From NCBI GenBank assembly GCA_002280515.1, contig NCEA01000014.1, positions 141,477 through 200,085 of the forward strand: a DNA stretch of 58,609 nucleotides, written 5' to 3'. The notes under the pieces are model-generated. The model saw only the letters and a list, made by a program, of their open reading frames with translations, was not told where the DNA came from and did not search any database. Position numbers and translations under genes: made by a program. This document shows positions 15,504 through 24,338 of the stretch, in pieces (within the stretch, counting starts at the first letter, position 1; each line of letters starts with the position of its first letter). Origin of the DNA: Rhodobacterales bacterium 32-67-9. GTDB lineage: Bacteria; Pseudomonadota; Alphaproteobacteria; Rhodobacterales; Rhodobacteraceae.

Positions 15504-17033
15504 ATGTCCGCGCCCGCGCTCACTTTTTCCGACGATCAGGCCGAGGCCTGGGACCGCGTCGCCGAACTGCTCGGCGGCGCGGGTATCGACATTCTGGAAG
15601 GTACGCTGACCCCGGACGCACCGGGAAAGGCGCAGGTTCTCGCCGTGATCGGCAAGGCAGGGTCGGGCAAGACCATGCTGCTTGCCGCCCTTACCAAGGC
15701 GCTGGGCGAGGCCGGGGTCGAGACTGTCTCGGGCGATTATGAGGGCAAGCGCCGCAAGGACCGCCGCACCCTCGCGATCCTTGCGCCCACCAACAAGGCG
15801 GCGAGTGTCCTGCGCAACCACGGTGTTCCGGCGACGACGATCCACCGCATCCTCTACACCCCGGTCTACGATCCCGAATACGAGAAGATTGCCGAGTGGC
15901 TCGCCGGCAACGGCGAGCGGCCGGCGATCGAGGGGCTGACCGACGCCGCGCTCGATCGCGCCAAGGCCTTCTACGATCAGGTGAAGTCGATCCCCGGCGC
16001 GCTCGCCACCGCGGGGCTCAGGGGCTCCGACTTCATCCTCGGCTGGAAACGGCGCGAGGATCCGCTCGATATCGGCTTCGTCGACGAAGCCTCGATGCTC
16101 GATCAGCGTCAGCTCGACGATCTTCGGGAAATCTTCCCCACCCTCGTCCTTTTCGGCGATCCGGCCCAGCTCGCCCCCGTCGGCCAGTCCGGCGAAATGG
16201 TCTTCGACACGCTGGCCGAGGGCCGCAAGCTCCAGCTTCACCGCATTCACCGGCAGGAGAAGGACAGCCCGATCCTCGACCTTGCCCACGCACTCGCCGA
16301 CCACGACCTCAGTTTCGAGGCCTTCGAGGCGATGGTGGCCGAGGCCGCGCGCCGCGACGACCGCGTGCAATGGGCCGAACGCGTCGATGCCGGCCTCATG
16401 GCGCGCTCGCCGGTCCTCGTCTGGCGCAACCAGACCCGCATCCGGCTGATCCAGGCCTTCCGCGCCGCCTACGGCGCGCCGATGGACGCGCTGCTGCCCG
16501 GCGAGCCCCTGATCTGCGACGGCATCGAACTGCCGCTCAAGCACCGCAAGAAGCGCATCGACCTCGAGGCGCGCGGTCTCATCAAGGGCGCCCAGGTGAT
16601 CTATCTCGGCCCCGGCAACAAGTCCGGCTTCTCGCGCCTCCACGTCATCGGGGCCGAGGAGCCGCAGGTCTCCGCCGCCTCGATCATCAAGATCGAACTC
16701 CCGGACGAGGAGGAACCCTTCATCCCCTACGCCGCCCGCATGGGCGCGGCCTTCCTGCACGGCGCCGCCGTCACCATCCACAAGGCGCAAGGCTCGCAAT
16801 GGGAAACGGTGCAGGTCTTTGCCCCCGACCTTTTCGTCGCCGCCCGCACCGGACGGATGGAGGCGGGGCTGCCGCTCTGGAAACGCCTTGCCTACGTTGC
16901 CATCACCCGGGCGGAAAACCGGCTCCACTGGGTGGTGCGCAACCGCCTCGCGCGGCCGACCGTTGCCCTGACGACCGACGACCTGCCGAAGCCGGTCGCG
17001 GCGCTCTCGCTCGCCCCGACCGAGGCGGACTGA
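15504..17033 (+). CDS. RecD/Dda-like superfamily 1 DNA helicase
   Basis: A 509-aa ATP-dependent helicase. Walker A is GKAGSGKT (50-57), motif Ia APTNKAASVLR, motif II VDEASML, motif III FGDPAQLAPVGQ, and a C-terminal UvrD_C_2-type VTIHKAQGSQW followed by AITRAENRLHW. This matches AAA_30/RecD-like helicases rather than a RecBCD subunit, and no recB or recC lies nearby. It probably acts in DNA repair or replication-fork processing. It follows luxI closely and could share its transcript. Confidence 0.88.
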   Translation: MSAPALTFSDDQAEAWDRVAELLGGAGIDILEGTLTPDAPGKAQVLAVIGKAGSGKTMLLAALTKALGEAGVETVSGDYEGKRRKDRRTLAILAPTNKAASVLRNHGVPATTIHRILYTPVYDPEYEKIAEWLAGNGERPAIEGLTDAALDRAKAFYDQVKSIPGALATAGLRGSDFILGWKRREDPLDIGFVDEASMLDQRQLDDLREIFPTLVLFGDPAQLAPVGQSGEMVFDTLAEGRKLQLHRIHRQEKDSPILDLAHALADHDLSFEAFEAMVAEAARRDDRVQWAERVDAGLMARSPVLVWRNQTRIRLIQAFRAAYGAPMDALLPGEPLICDGIELPLKHRKKRIDLEARGLIKGAQVIYLGPGNKSGFSRLHVIGAEEPQVSAASIIKIELPDEEEPFIPYAARMGAAFLHGAAVTIHKAQGSQWETVQVFAPDLFVAARTGRMEAGLPLWKRLAYVAITRAENRLHWVVRNRLARPTVALTTDDLPKPVAALSLAPTEAD

Positions 17034-17049
17034 CCCTTCATCTTGCCGG

Positions 17050-17070
17050 AAATATCCCCGCCGGAGGCAT
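17050..17070 (-). repeat. Intergenic repeat, copy 1
   Basis: A 21-bp sequence exactly matching, in inverted orientation, the element at 47342-47362. Its core is CCCCGCCGGAGG, next to an AT-rich AAATAT end. It lies 17 bases after the helicase stop. Read on the minus strand the copy continues into CAAGATGA, and a related CAAG tail follows the second copy, suggesting a longer degenerate family. Confidence 0.7.
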
Positions 17071-17152
17071 CCGTCGGCAGACCCCCGCGTGACGGGTTCC
17101 GGTCGCCGGCAAAACCCTCTACTCTCGCGCCGGAGAGTCAGGGAGACACCAG

Positions 17153-17389
17153 ATGCGCTGCGTTTTCGTCCAGTTCCGTTGCCACCCCGGCAAGACCTAT
17201 GAGGTCGCCGACGAGATCTACGACCGCGAGGTCGTGTCGGAACTCTACTCGACATCGGGCGACTACGACCTCATGGCCAAGATCTACATCCCCGAGGACG
17301 AGGATGTCGGCCACTGGCTGAGCGGGAAGCTCTTCGACATTCCGGGCATCAGCCGGACCCTGACCACGATGACCTTCAAGGCGTTCTGA
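17153..17389 (+). CDS. Stand-alone Lrp/AsnC ligand-binding (RAM) domain protein
   Basis: A 78-aa protein made only of the alpha-beta RAM domain of Lrp/AsnC regulators: VFVQFRCHPGK, SGDYDLMAKIYIPE and a terminal GISRTLTTMTFKAF. It lacks a helix-turn-helix. Such domains bind amino acids or other small ligands and form dimers or higher oligomers. AGGGAGA precedes the start. The SDR gene begins one base after its stop, so the two are likely co-expressed. It may sense a metabolite tied to the SDR reaction; that is inference. Confidence 0.88.
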   Translation: MRCVFVQFRCHPGKTYEVADEIYDREVVSELYSTSGDYDLMAKIYIPEDEDVGHWLSGKLFDIPGISRTLTTMTFKAF

Positions 17390-17390
17390 C

Positions 17391-18128
17391 ATGACCCGGA
17401 CGATTGTCGTCACCGGCGCGAGTGCCGGGATCGGTCGCAGGGTCGCGCTGCGTTTTCTCGATGCCGGTTGGTCGGTCGCGCTGATCGCGCGGCGGGGCGA
17501 CGTGCTCGACGGTATCGTCGCGGGGCGCGACAGGGCGCTGGCGCTTCCCTGCGACGTCAGCGACGCCGGTGCGGTCGACGCCGCCTTCGCCGCCGCAGCC
17601 GCGCGGTTCGGCCGGATCGACGCGCTTTTCAACAATGCCGGCATCTCGCGGCCGGCGGGCCTCATCGACGAGATCCCGCTCGCCGACTGGACCGACACGG
17701 TCGCGGTCAACCTCACCGGCATGTTCCTCTGCGCCCGCGCCGCCTTCCGGCAGATGCGGGCGCAGGATCCGCAAGGCGGGCGGATCATCAACAACGGCTC
17801 GGTCTCGGCACAGGCGCCGCGGCCGGGATCGGTCTGCTACACGGCGACGAAACACGCCGTCACCGGGCTCACCAAGACGCTGGCGCTCGATGGCCGACCG
17901 TTTTCCATCGCCTGCGGCCAGATTGATATCGGCAACGCACGGACCGAACTCTCCGAGAGGATAGGCAGGGGTGTCCCGCAGGCCGATGGCTCGATCCGGG
18001 CCGAGCCGATGATGGATGCGGGCGAGGTCGCTGAGGCCGTCCTGTCGATGGCCAGCCTGCCGCTCAGCTCGAACGTGCTGTCGATGACGTTCATGGCGAC
18101 GAACATGCCGTTGGTTGGACGCGGCTGA
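17391..18128 (+). CDS. Short-chain dehydrogenase/reductase (SDR)
   Basis: A 245-aa classical SDR. The Rossmann motif TGASAGIGRR is at residues 8-17, NNAGIS near 80, the catalytic Ser in NNGSVSA and the catalytic YxxxK in YTATK. It should catalyse an NAD(P)(H)-dependent alcohol/ketone interconversion; substrate is unknown. It is separated by one base from the RAM-domain gene and converges on the TIGR02186 gene with only two bases between the stops. Confidence 0.9.
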   Translation: MTRTIVVTGASAGIGRRVALRFLDAGWSVALIARRGDVLDGIVAGRDRALALPCDVSDAGAVDAAFAAAAARFGRIDALFNNAGISRPAGLIDEIPLADWTDTVAVNLTGMFLCARAAFRQMRAQDPQGGRIINNGSVSAQAPRPGSVCYTATKHAVTGLTKTLALDGRPFSIACGQIDIGNARTELSERIGRGVPQADGSIRAEPMMDAGEVAEAVLSMASLPLSSNVLSMTFMATNMPLVGRG

Positions 18129-18130
18129 AC

Positions 18131-18895
18131 TCAACCGTTGCGGAGCAGCCGGAAGGCAGCCGACGCGCTCCACCCGGCCAGCGCCGCGACGACGAGGGCG
18201 AGGATGCCGTAGATCAACGGTTGACCGTAGGCCAGATCGTAGAGCCAGCGCTCCAGACCGACCTTGCGCACGTCGATCAGCGCCTCGTGCGTCGCGATGA
18301 CGCGCTTGTCGCGCAGAAGGAAGATCCGGGTGAGGTAGTCGCCTTCGACGAGGTTTGCCGGCAGATCGATGTCGGTGCGGAACAGCGTCGCCTCCTCCAG
18401 CCCGACGGTGCCTTCGTGCAGCGAATAGAGCCCGTTTGCCTCGCGGATACGGATCAGCGCCTCGGTGAAGGACGGGCTGTCGGCGATATCCTGTGGCGCG
18501 CCGACGGATCGGATCATTTGCGGTACGGAAATCTTCTGGCGCAGATCCTCGGTCTGAGACAGGATCTCGGCGAGGGGACCGGTCGTCGCCACCGCGTAGA
18601 AGCTCGGCGCGCGATCGACCTCGACCCCGGCGGTATTGACCCATATGCCGAAGGTTCGCGACTTGCGCCGCACCATGATCGGGGTGGATGGCCCTTCGAC
18701 GGTGACAATCACTTCCAGGGGGGGGCCGCCCGGGATTGGCTCCTCGCGCTTCACCGCGCCGTAGATCAGAAGGTCCGACCCGTCGAAATTGGCGGTGATC
18801 GAGATCCTCGAATGGCTCAGCCCCGCGACCACTTCTTCGCCGGCTCGGACGGCAGCAGCGGGCAGGAGCAGGAGGAGAACGAGCACCCGGATCAT
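18131..18895 (-). CDS. TIGR02186 family membrane-anchored protein
   Basis: A 254-aa protein with an N-terminal Sec signal (MIRVLVLLLLLPAAAVRAGE) and a C-terminal transmembrane helix (about residues 228-248) ending in a short basic tail. The extracytoplasmic part starts VAGLSHSRISITANFDGSDLLIYG, which I recognise as the alphaproteobacterial TIGR02186 family. Its start overlaps the end of the TauE/SafE permease gene by 4 bp, a pairing seen in related genomes, suggesting a periplasmic partner of that permease. Biochemical role unknown. Confidence 0.85.
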   Translation of the reverse strand: MIRVLVLLLLLPAAAVRAGEEVVAGLSHSRISITANFDGSDLLIYGAVKREEPIPGGPPLEVIVTVEGPSTPIMVRRKSRTFGIWVNTAGVEVDRAPSFYAVATTGPLAEILSQTEDLRQKISVPQMIRSVGAPQDIADSPSFTEALIRIREANGLYSLHEGTVGLEEATLFRTDIDLPANLVEGDYLTRIFLLRDKRVIATHEALIDVRKVGLERWLYDLAYGQPLIYGILALVVAALAGWSASAAFRLLRNG

Positions 18896-19812
18896 GCGCG
18901 GCCCACCCCAGAGATCGAATAAAGCTCGTCCGGCTGGATCAGCAGGTCGATGCCGAGCTTGATGCAGACGAGGAGGACGAGAAGCGCCAGAAGGATGCGC
19001 AACTGCTCGGCTCTAAGCTTCGCGCCGATCCGTGTGCCGATCTGGGCACCGACGACCCCGCCGATGATCAGGAGCATCGCCAGCATCAGGTCGACCGACT
19101 GGTTGGTCCAGGCGTGCATGAAAGTGGTGAAGCCGGTCACGAAGATGATCTGGAAGAGCGAGGTGCCGATCACCACCTTCGTCGGCATCCCCAAAAGGTA
19201 GATCATCGCCGGCACCATGATGAAGCCGCCGCCGACCCCCATGATCGCCGCCAGCACGCCGACCAGCACTCCGACCAGCAGGGGTGGAACCACACTGATG
19301 TAAAGGCCAGAGGTGCGGAACTTCATCTTGAAGGGCAGCTTGTGCACCCAAAGATGCTGGTGCCGCTTGATCGGTGCCGCTGGCCCCCTGCGCGCCCGCC
19401 GGAGCGCCCGCACGCTTTCCTGAAGCATCAGAAGGCCGATCAACCCGAGGAAGACCACGTAGGAAAGCTGTACGACGAGGTCGATCTGGCCAAGCCGCGA
19501 CAGGAGGTTGAAAGCCAAGATCCCGAGCGCCGATCCCAGAAGGCCGCCGGCAAGCAACACGATCCCCATGCGAAAATCGACGGTCCGTCGCTTGATATGC
19601 GCCAGAACGCCCGAAACCGACGAGGCCACGACCTGATTGGCGCCGGTCGCCACCGCAACGGTCGGCGGGATGCCGATGAAGAACAGAAGCGGTGTGATCA
19701 GGAAGCCGCCGCCGACGCCGAACAGCCCCGACAGCATCCCGACCAGACCGCCCAGCCCGAAAAGCAGGAAGGCGTTGACTGAAACCTCTGCGATGGGCAG
19801 ATAGATCTGCAT
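18892..19812 (-). CDS. TauE/SafE family sulfite/sulfonate exporter-like permease
   Basis: A 306-aa polytopic membrane protein with two homologous halves: GLGGLVGMLSGLFGVGGGFL near the N-terminus and GVLVGVLAAIMGVGGGFIMV in the second half. These glycine-rich repeats define the family, which moves organosulfur anions or sulfite out of the cell. I start it at 19812 (MQIYLPIAEV). It follows the purine phosphorylase by about 110 bp on the same strand and overlaps TIGR02186. Whether it belongs to the purine operon is unclear. Confidence 0.87.
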   Translation of the reverse strand: MQIYLPIAEVSVNAFLLFGLGGLVGMLSGLFGVGGGFLITPLLFFIGIPPTVAVATGANQVVASSVSGVLAHIKRRTVDFRMGIVLLAGGLLGSALGILAFNLLSRLGQIDLVVQLSYVVFLGLIGLLMLQESVRALRRARRGPAAPIKRHQHLWVHKLPFKMKFRTSGLYISVVPPLLVGVLVGVLAAIMGVGGGFIMVPAMIYLLGMPTKVVIGTSLFQIIFVTGFTTFMHAWTNQSVDLMLAMLLIIGGVVGAQIGTRIGAKLRAEQLRILLALLVLLVCIKLGIDLLIQPDELYSISGVGRA

Positions 19813-19923
19813 CGGGGGCGGGATATCCGCTGAAAAGAAGCGCCTTTCGACAGTCTTGCCCCCATGTCGGGAGAGTGTCAAACGATCGGAGCGGCTGCGT
19901 TCGGGCCAGATTGCCCGGTCGGA

Positions 19924-20727
19924 TCAGTCCAGATTGCGAAGATATCGTCGAAGAACCTGTTCGAGCTTGGCCGCGCCGACCGGCGCCATCGCCTTCGTGT
20001 GCTCGTGGCTGATCTTCTCGTCGCTCATCCCGGCCGCCATGTTGGTAATCACCGAGATCGCCGCGACCTTCAGCCCAAGGAACCGGCCGAGGATCACCTC
20101 GGGCACCGTGGACATGCCGACGGCATCGCCGCCGAGCACCTTGATTGCGCGGATTTCGGCCGGGGTTTCGAACGAGGGACCGGAATACCAAGCATAGACG
20201 CCTTCGGCCAAATCCACGCCCTCCGCCATTGCCGCCCCGCGCAAGGCGGCGCGCATCGCGGGGTCGTGGGCATCGGTCATCGGCACGAAACGGGCATCCG
20301 AGGGTTCCCCGATCAGCGGGTTCAGCCCGGAGAAGTTGATGTGGTCCGAGAGCATCATCAGCGACCCCGGTGGCGTTTCCGGCACCAGCGACCCGGCCGC
20401 GTTGGTGACGATCAGACGCTCGGCGCCCAAGGCTTTCAGGACCTCCAGCGGTAGCCGCATCGCATCCGCTTTCCCGCTTTCGTAGTAGTGCGCCCGCCCG
20501 CCGAAGACGGCGACGCGGGCGCCTTCCAGCAGGCCCACGGCCAGCTTCGGGTTGTGGCCCGAGACGCCGGCATGGGGGAAGCCCGGCAGGTCGGCGTAGT
20601 CGATGGCGACGCCCTCGACCTCGCCCGCGATATGGCCAAGGCCGGACCCGAGGATCAGCCCGTGGCTGACCGGCTCTGCGCCGGCGCGGTCGCGGATGAG
20701 GTCGGCGAGATCAGCGCTCCTTGACAT
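19924..20727 (-). CDS. Purine nucleoside phosphorylase, trimeric PunA/PNP type
   Basis: A 267-aa phosphorylase of the trimeric class (inosine/guanosine-specific in most members). It shows GSGLGH (28-33, phosphate site), GHNPKL, AHYYE, NAAGSL, HINFSGLNPLIG, the Glu-containing GPSFETPAE and the TNMAAG Asn motif that contacts the base. It overlaps the upstream permease by 17 bp, which ties it firmly to the second BMP transporter. This class is unrelated in oligomeric type to the DeoD enzyme at 6577-7281. Confidence 0.92.
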   Translation of the reverse strand: MSRSADLADLIRDRAGAEPVSHGLILGSGLGHIAGEVEGVAIDYADLPGFPHAGVSGHNPKLAVGLLEGARVAVFGGRAHYYESGKADAMRLPLEVLKALGAERLIVTNAAGSLVPETPPGSLMMLSDHINFSGLNPLIGEPSDARFVPMTDAHDPAMRAALRGAAMAEGVDLAEGVYAWYSGPSFETPAEIRAIKVLGGDAVGMSTVPEVILGRFLGLKVAAISVITNMAAGMSDEKISHEHTKAMAPVGAAKLEQVLRRYLRNLD

Positions 20728-21682
20728 AGGGTTCGCCTCCGGCGCGGGGCGGGATCGCGCGGCCGACGAAGCCGGCCAGGACGATCACCGTCAGGATGTA
20801 GGGCAGCGCGTCGAGCGCTGGCACCGGGATCGCGAAATGCAGCGTCTTCGCGATGACGTCGGGACGCAAAGCCAGCGCCTGGAAGAAACCGAAGAGAAGC
20901 GTCGCCATCAGTGCGTACCATGGCCGCCACTTCGCGAAGATGAGCGCGGCGAGCGCGATGTAGCCGCGCCCCGCCGTCATCTCCTTGCCGAAGCCCGCTT
21001 GCAATCCGGCGGCCATGTAGGCGCCTGCAAGTCCGCAGAGGATGCCAGTGATGATCACTGCGGTATAGCGGAGCCGAACCACCGAAATGCCCGCGGTGTC
21101 GACCGAGGCGGGGTTTTCGCCGACTGCCCTAAGGCGCAGCCCGAAGCGCGAGCGGTAGAGAACCCACCAGGTCAGCGGCACGCAGAGAAGCCCGATGTAG
21201 ACGAGTGCGGTATGGCCCGACAGCACCTCGGAATAGAAGGGGCCGATCACCGGCAGGTTCGACAGGGTCTCGGCGAACGGCAGTTCGATCGGGTTGAACC
21301 GCGCGTCGCCCGACAGGGGCGGCGTGCGTCCGCCCTGCCGGAACAGCGATTGCGCGATCAGCACGGTGATGCCCGAGGCCACGAAATTCAGCGCCACGCC
21401 CGAGATGAGCTGGTTGCCCCGGAAGGTGATCGAGGCAAGCCCGTGCACCACGGCAAAGAGCATCGAGCCGACGATGCCGGCCAGCACGCCAAGCCAGACC
21501 TGCCCGGTCATCGCCGCCACCGCCCCGGTGCACATCGCCGCCATCAGCATCTTGCCCTCGAGCCCGATGTCGAAAATCCCCGACCGTTCGGAGAAAAGCC
21601 CGGCAAGGCAGGCGAGCAGAAGCGGCGTCGCCAGCCGCAGCGTCGAGTCGAGGATTTGCAGAAGCGTCGCGTAATCCATCAC
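20711..21682 (-). CDS. ABC transporter permease, nucleoside/BMP family (locus 2)
   Basis: A 323-aa permease whose signature SERSGIFDIGLEGKM corresponds to ERAGVLNLGIEG of the locus 1 permease. The coupling segment RAVGENPASVDTAG is near the middle. It overlaps the preceding permease by 4 bp and the phosphorylase by 17 bp. It should pair with the 363-aa permease to form the channel of the second nucleoside importer. Confidence 0.88.
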   Translation of the reverse strand: MMDYATLLQILDSTLRLATPLLLACLAGLFSERSGIFDIGLEGKMLMAAMCTGAVAAMTGQVWLGVLAGIVGSMLFAVVHGLASITFRGNQLISGVALNFVASGITVLIAQSLFRQGGRTPPLSGDARFNPIELPFAETLSNLPVIGPFYSEVLSGHTALVYIGLLCVPLTWWVLYRSRFGLRLRAVGENPASVDTAGISVVRLRYTAVIITGILCGLAGAYMAAGLQAGFGKEMTAGRGYIALAALIFAKWRPWYALMATLLFGFFQALALRPDVIAKTLHFAIPVPALDALPYILTVIVLAGFVGRAIPPRAGGEPYVKER

Positions 21683-22770
21683 GCCACCTCCGTCCGGCGG
21701 GGGGCGACGAAGAGGCCGAGAAGCATCCGCACCATGTGATCGAGCGCGCCGGTGAAAAGGATCACCAGACCCTGCACCACGGTCCTGAGTTCGATCGGGA
21801 TCGAGGTCCAGAGACCAAGCTCGGCACCGCCCTGAAAGAGAAAGCCGAAAAGGATCGCGGCAAGGAGCACGCCGACCGGATGGTTGCGCCCCATCAGCGC
21901 CACCGCGATGCCGATGAAACCGGCCCCCTCGGCGGAGTTCTGCAAGAGCCGCTCGCTCTCGCCCATGACGTTGTTGATCGACATGAGCCCGGCAAGCGCG
22001 CCCGAGATCAGCATGGCGATCATGGTGATCCGCACCGGCGAGATCCCGGCATAGATCGCGGCCTTCTCCGACTTGCCGAAGGCGCGGATCTCATAGCCGA
22101 GCCGCGTCCGCCAGAGGAGAAGCCAGACCAGCCAGCAGGCGACGAGCGCCACGAAGAGCGTCACATTCGCCGGCACCTGCTTGTCGAAGATGAGGTTGAG
22201 CCCCGGGATCTCGTGCAATGTCGGCAGCTTGGTGCCTTCGGGGAAGCGTGCGGTGGCCGGGTCCATCTGCCCGGCGGGCCTGAGCACGTTGACCAGCATG
22301 TAGATGATCAGCGCCGCGCCGATGTAGTTGAACATGATCGTGGTGATGACGATATGGCTGCCGCGCCTGGCCTGCAGATAGGCAGGGATCGCCGCCCAGG
22401 CCGCACCGAAAAGTGCGGCGCCGATCATCGCGGCGGGCAGGGCGAGGGTCCAGTGCGGCCAGGGCAGCGACAGGCAGACGAGAGCGACGCCAAGCCCGCC
22501 AAGCTGCGCCTGACCCTCGCCGCCGATATTGAAGAGCGAGGCATGGAAGGCGACCGTCACCGCGAGGCCGGTAAAGATGAAACTCGTCGCGTAGTAGAGT
22601 GTGTAGCCCCAGGCGTAGGGCGAACCGACCGCGCCGATCACCATCGTCTTCAAAGCTTCCGTCGGGCTCTGCCCGATGGCGAGGATGACGAGGGCCGAGA
22701 TGATGCCGGCGAGCAGAAGGCTGATGAGCGGCACGAGAACGACATCGGCCCAGCGCGGCAGACGGGTCAT
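21679..22770 (-). CDS. ABC transporter permease, nucleoside/BMP family (locus 2)
   Basis: A 363-aa permease with FNIGGEGQAQLGGLGVAL and EIRAFGKSEKAAIYAGI, the equivalents of GAEAQLYGG and EIRAVGQNAEAARFAG in the locus 1 protein. It has about eight to ten hydrophobic helices. The start codon shares one base with the ATPase stop, so translation is coupled. First of the two membrane subunits of transporter 2. Confidence 0.88.
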   Translation of the reverse strand: MTRLPRWADVVLVPLISLLLAGIISALVILAIGQSPTEALKTMVIGAVGSPYAWGYTLYYATSFIFTGLAVTVAFHASLFNIGGEGQAQLGGLGVALVCLSLPWPHWTLALPAAMIGAALFGAAWAAIPAYLQARRGSHIVITTIMFNYIGAALIIYMLVNVLRPAGQMDPATARFPEGTKLPTLHEIPGLNLIFDKQVPANVTLFVALVACWLVWLLLWRTRLGYEIRAFGKSEKAAIYAGISPVRITMIAMLISGALAGLMSINNVMGESERLLQNSAEGAGFIGIAVALMGRNHPVGVLLAAILFGFLFQGGAELGLWTSIPIELRTVVQGLVILFTGALDHMVRMLLGLFVAPRRTEVA

Positions 22771-24338
22771 CAGGCGGCCTCCCCCGCGACGCCGGCCATC
22801 AGAAGGCCAAGTTCGCGTTCATTGGTCTTCTCTGGCAGGCGTTCGCCCATGATGCGGCCATCGAACATCACAGCGATGCGGTCGGCGAGGCCCATGATCT
22901 CGTCAAGCTCGACGCTGACGAGAAGGATCGCCTTCCCGGCGTCGCGCAGTTCGACGATCCGCTTGTGGATGAATTCGATGGCTCCGATGTCGACGCCCCG
23001 GGTCGGCTGGCCGACGAGGAGGAGGTCTGGGTTCCGCTCGATCTCGCGCGCGAGGATGATCTTCTGCTGGTTGCCGCCCGAAAAGCTCTTCGCGGGCAGC
23101 GCCGGGATCGGCGGGCGCACGTCGAAGCGCTCCATCTTTCCCTTGGTGTCCTCGAGGATCGCATCGTTGTCCATCAGCCAGCGGTTCTTCTGGTAGGCCG
23201 GGTCGTGGTGATAGCCGAAAGCGATGTTTTCCCAGGCGGCGAAATCCATGATCATGCCGAGATGCTGGCGGTCCTCCGGCACATGTGCGATGCCCCTGGC
23301 GCGGCGCGACTGGCCGTCTGAATGTCGCCCGGTCAGGTCGAGCTCGTCGCCGTTGAGGCGCACATGGCCTGTGCCGTTGGCGATGCCGCCGAGAACCGCC
23401 AGAAGCTCCGACTGGCCATTGCCGGCGACGCCGGCGATGCCGAGAATCTCGCCCGCGCGGATGTTGAAGGAAATCCCCTTCAGCCGCTCGACCTTGTCGG
23501 CATCGACGACGCGGAGGTTTTCCACCTCCAGCACCATCTTGCCGGGTTTCGCGGGGGTTTTGGTGACGTCGAGCAGGACCTTGCGGCCGACCATCAACTC
23601 GGCAAGCTGTTCGGGACTTGTCTCGGCCGTCTTCACCGTCGCCGTCATCTCGCCGCGGCGCATGACGCTCACCGTATCGGTGATCTCCATGATCTCGCGC
23701 AGCTTGTGGGTGATCAGGACGATGGTCTTGCCCTGTTCCTTCAACCCGTTGAGGATTCGGAACAGATGGTCCGCCTCGTCGGGCGTCAGCACTCCGGTCG
23801 GCTCATCGAGGATGAGGATGTCGGCGTGGCGGTAAAGCGCCTTCAGGATCTCCACCCGCTGCTGGTGGCCGACCGAAAGCTCCTCGATCACCTCGTCGGG
23901 ATCGACGTCCAGCTCGTATTCGCGCGCCAGTTCGCCCAGCACCTTGCGGGCCTTGGCCAGCGAGGGACGCAGCAGCGCCCCGTCCTCGGCGCCGAGGATG
24001 ACATTTTCCAGCACCGTGAAATTCTGCACCAGCTTGAAATGCTGGAAGACCATGCCGATGCCGGCGCGGATCGCGGCCTGGCTGTCGGGAATCTCGGCCC
24101 TTTGGCCGTTGATGAAGATCTCGCCTGAATCGGCCTTGTAGAAACCGTAAAGGATCGACATCAGTGTCGACTTGCCAGCACCATTCTCGCCGATGATGCC
24201 GTGGATCGAGCCCTTCGCCACCTGGATCGAAATGTCCTTGTTGGCCTGAACCGGGCCGAAGGCTTTCGACACGCCCTTGAGTTCGATGGCGAAGGGGGCG
24301 GCCGTTTCCGGCCGCCCCGAACCCCCGCTGACCTGCAT
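22770..24338 (-). CDS. ABC transporter ATP-binding protein, two NBDs, nucleoside type (locus 2)
   Basis: A 522-aa tandem ATPase. Domain 1 has Walker A GENGAGKS (50-57), MVFQHF Q-loop (96-101), signature LSVGHQQ (154-160) and Walker B ILILDEP (174-180). Domain 2 has the degenerate GVAGNGQSEL and the signature FSGGNQQ. It is a paralogue of the 514-aa ATPase of locus 1, sharing motif order and the VEILKALYR segment. One-base overlaps with both neighbours indicate a tight operon. Confidence 0.9.
   Translation of the reverse strand: MQVSGGSGRPETAAPFAIELKGVSKAFGPVQANKDISIQVAKGSIHGIIGENGAGKSTLMSILYGFYKADSGEIFINGQRAEIPDSQAAIRAGIGMVFQHFKLVQNFTVLENVILGAEDGALLRPSLAKARKVLGELAREYELDVDPDEVIEELSVGHQQRVEILKALYRHADILILDEPTGVLTPDEADHLFRILNGLKEQGKTIVLITHKLREIMEITDTVSVMRRGEMTATVKTAETSPEQLAELMVGRKVLLDVTKTPAKPGKMVLEVENLRVVDADKVERLKGISFNIRAGEILGIAGVAGNGQSELLAVLGGIANGTGHVRLNGDELDLTGRHSDGQSRRARGIAHVPEDRQHLGMIMDFAAWENIAFGYHHDPAYQKNRWLMDNDAILEDTKGKMERFDVRPPIPALPAKSFSGGNQQKIILAREIERNPDLLLVGQPTRGVDIGAIEFIHKRIVELRDAGKAILLVSVELDEIMGLADRIAVMFDGRIMGERLPEKTNERELGLLMAGVAGEAA

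Noticed and set aside
14832-17255. 807-aa minus-strand frame across luxI, the helicase and the RAM gene
   Set aside because: It is antisense to three well-supported genes and has a low-complexity Arg/Glu/Gly translation.
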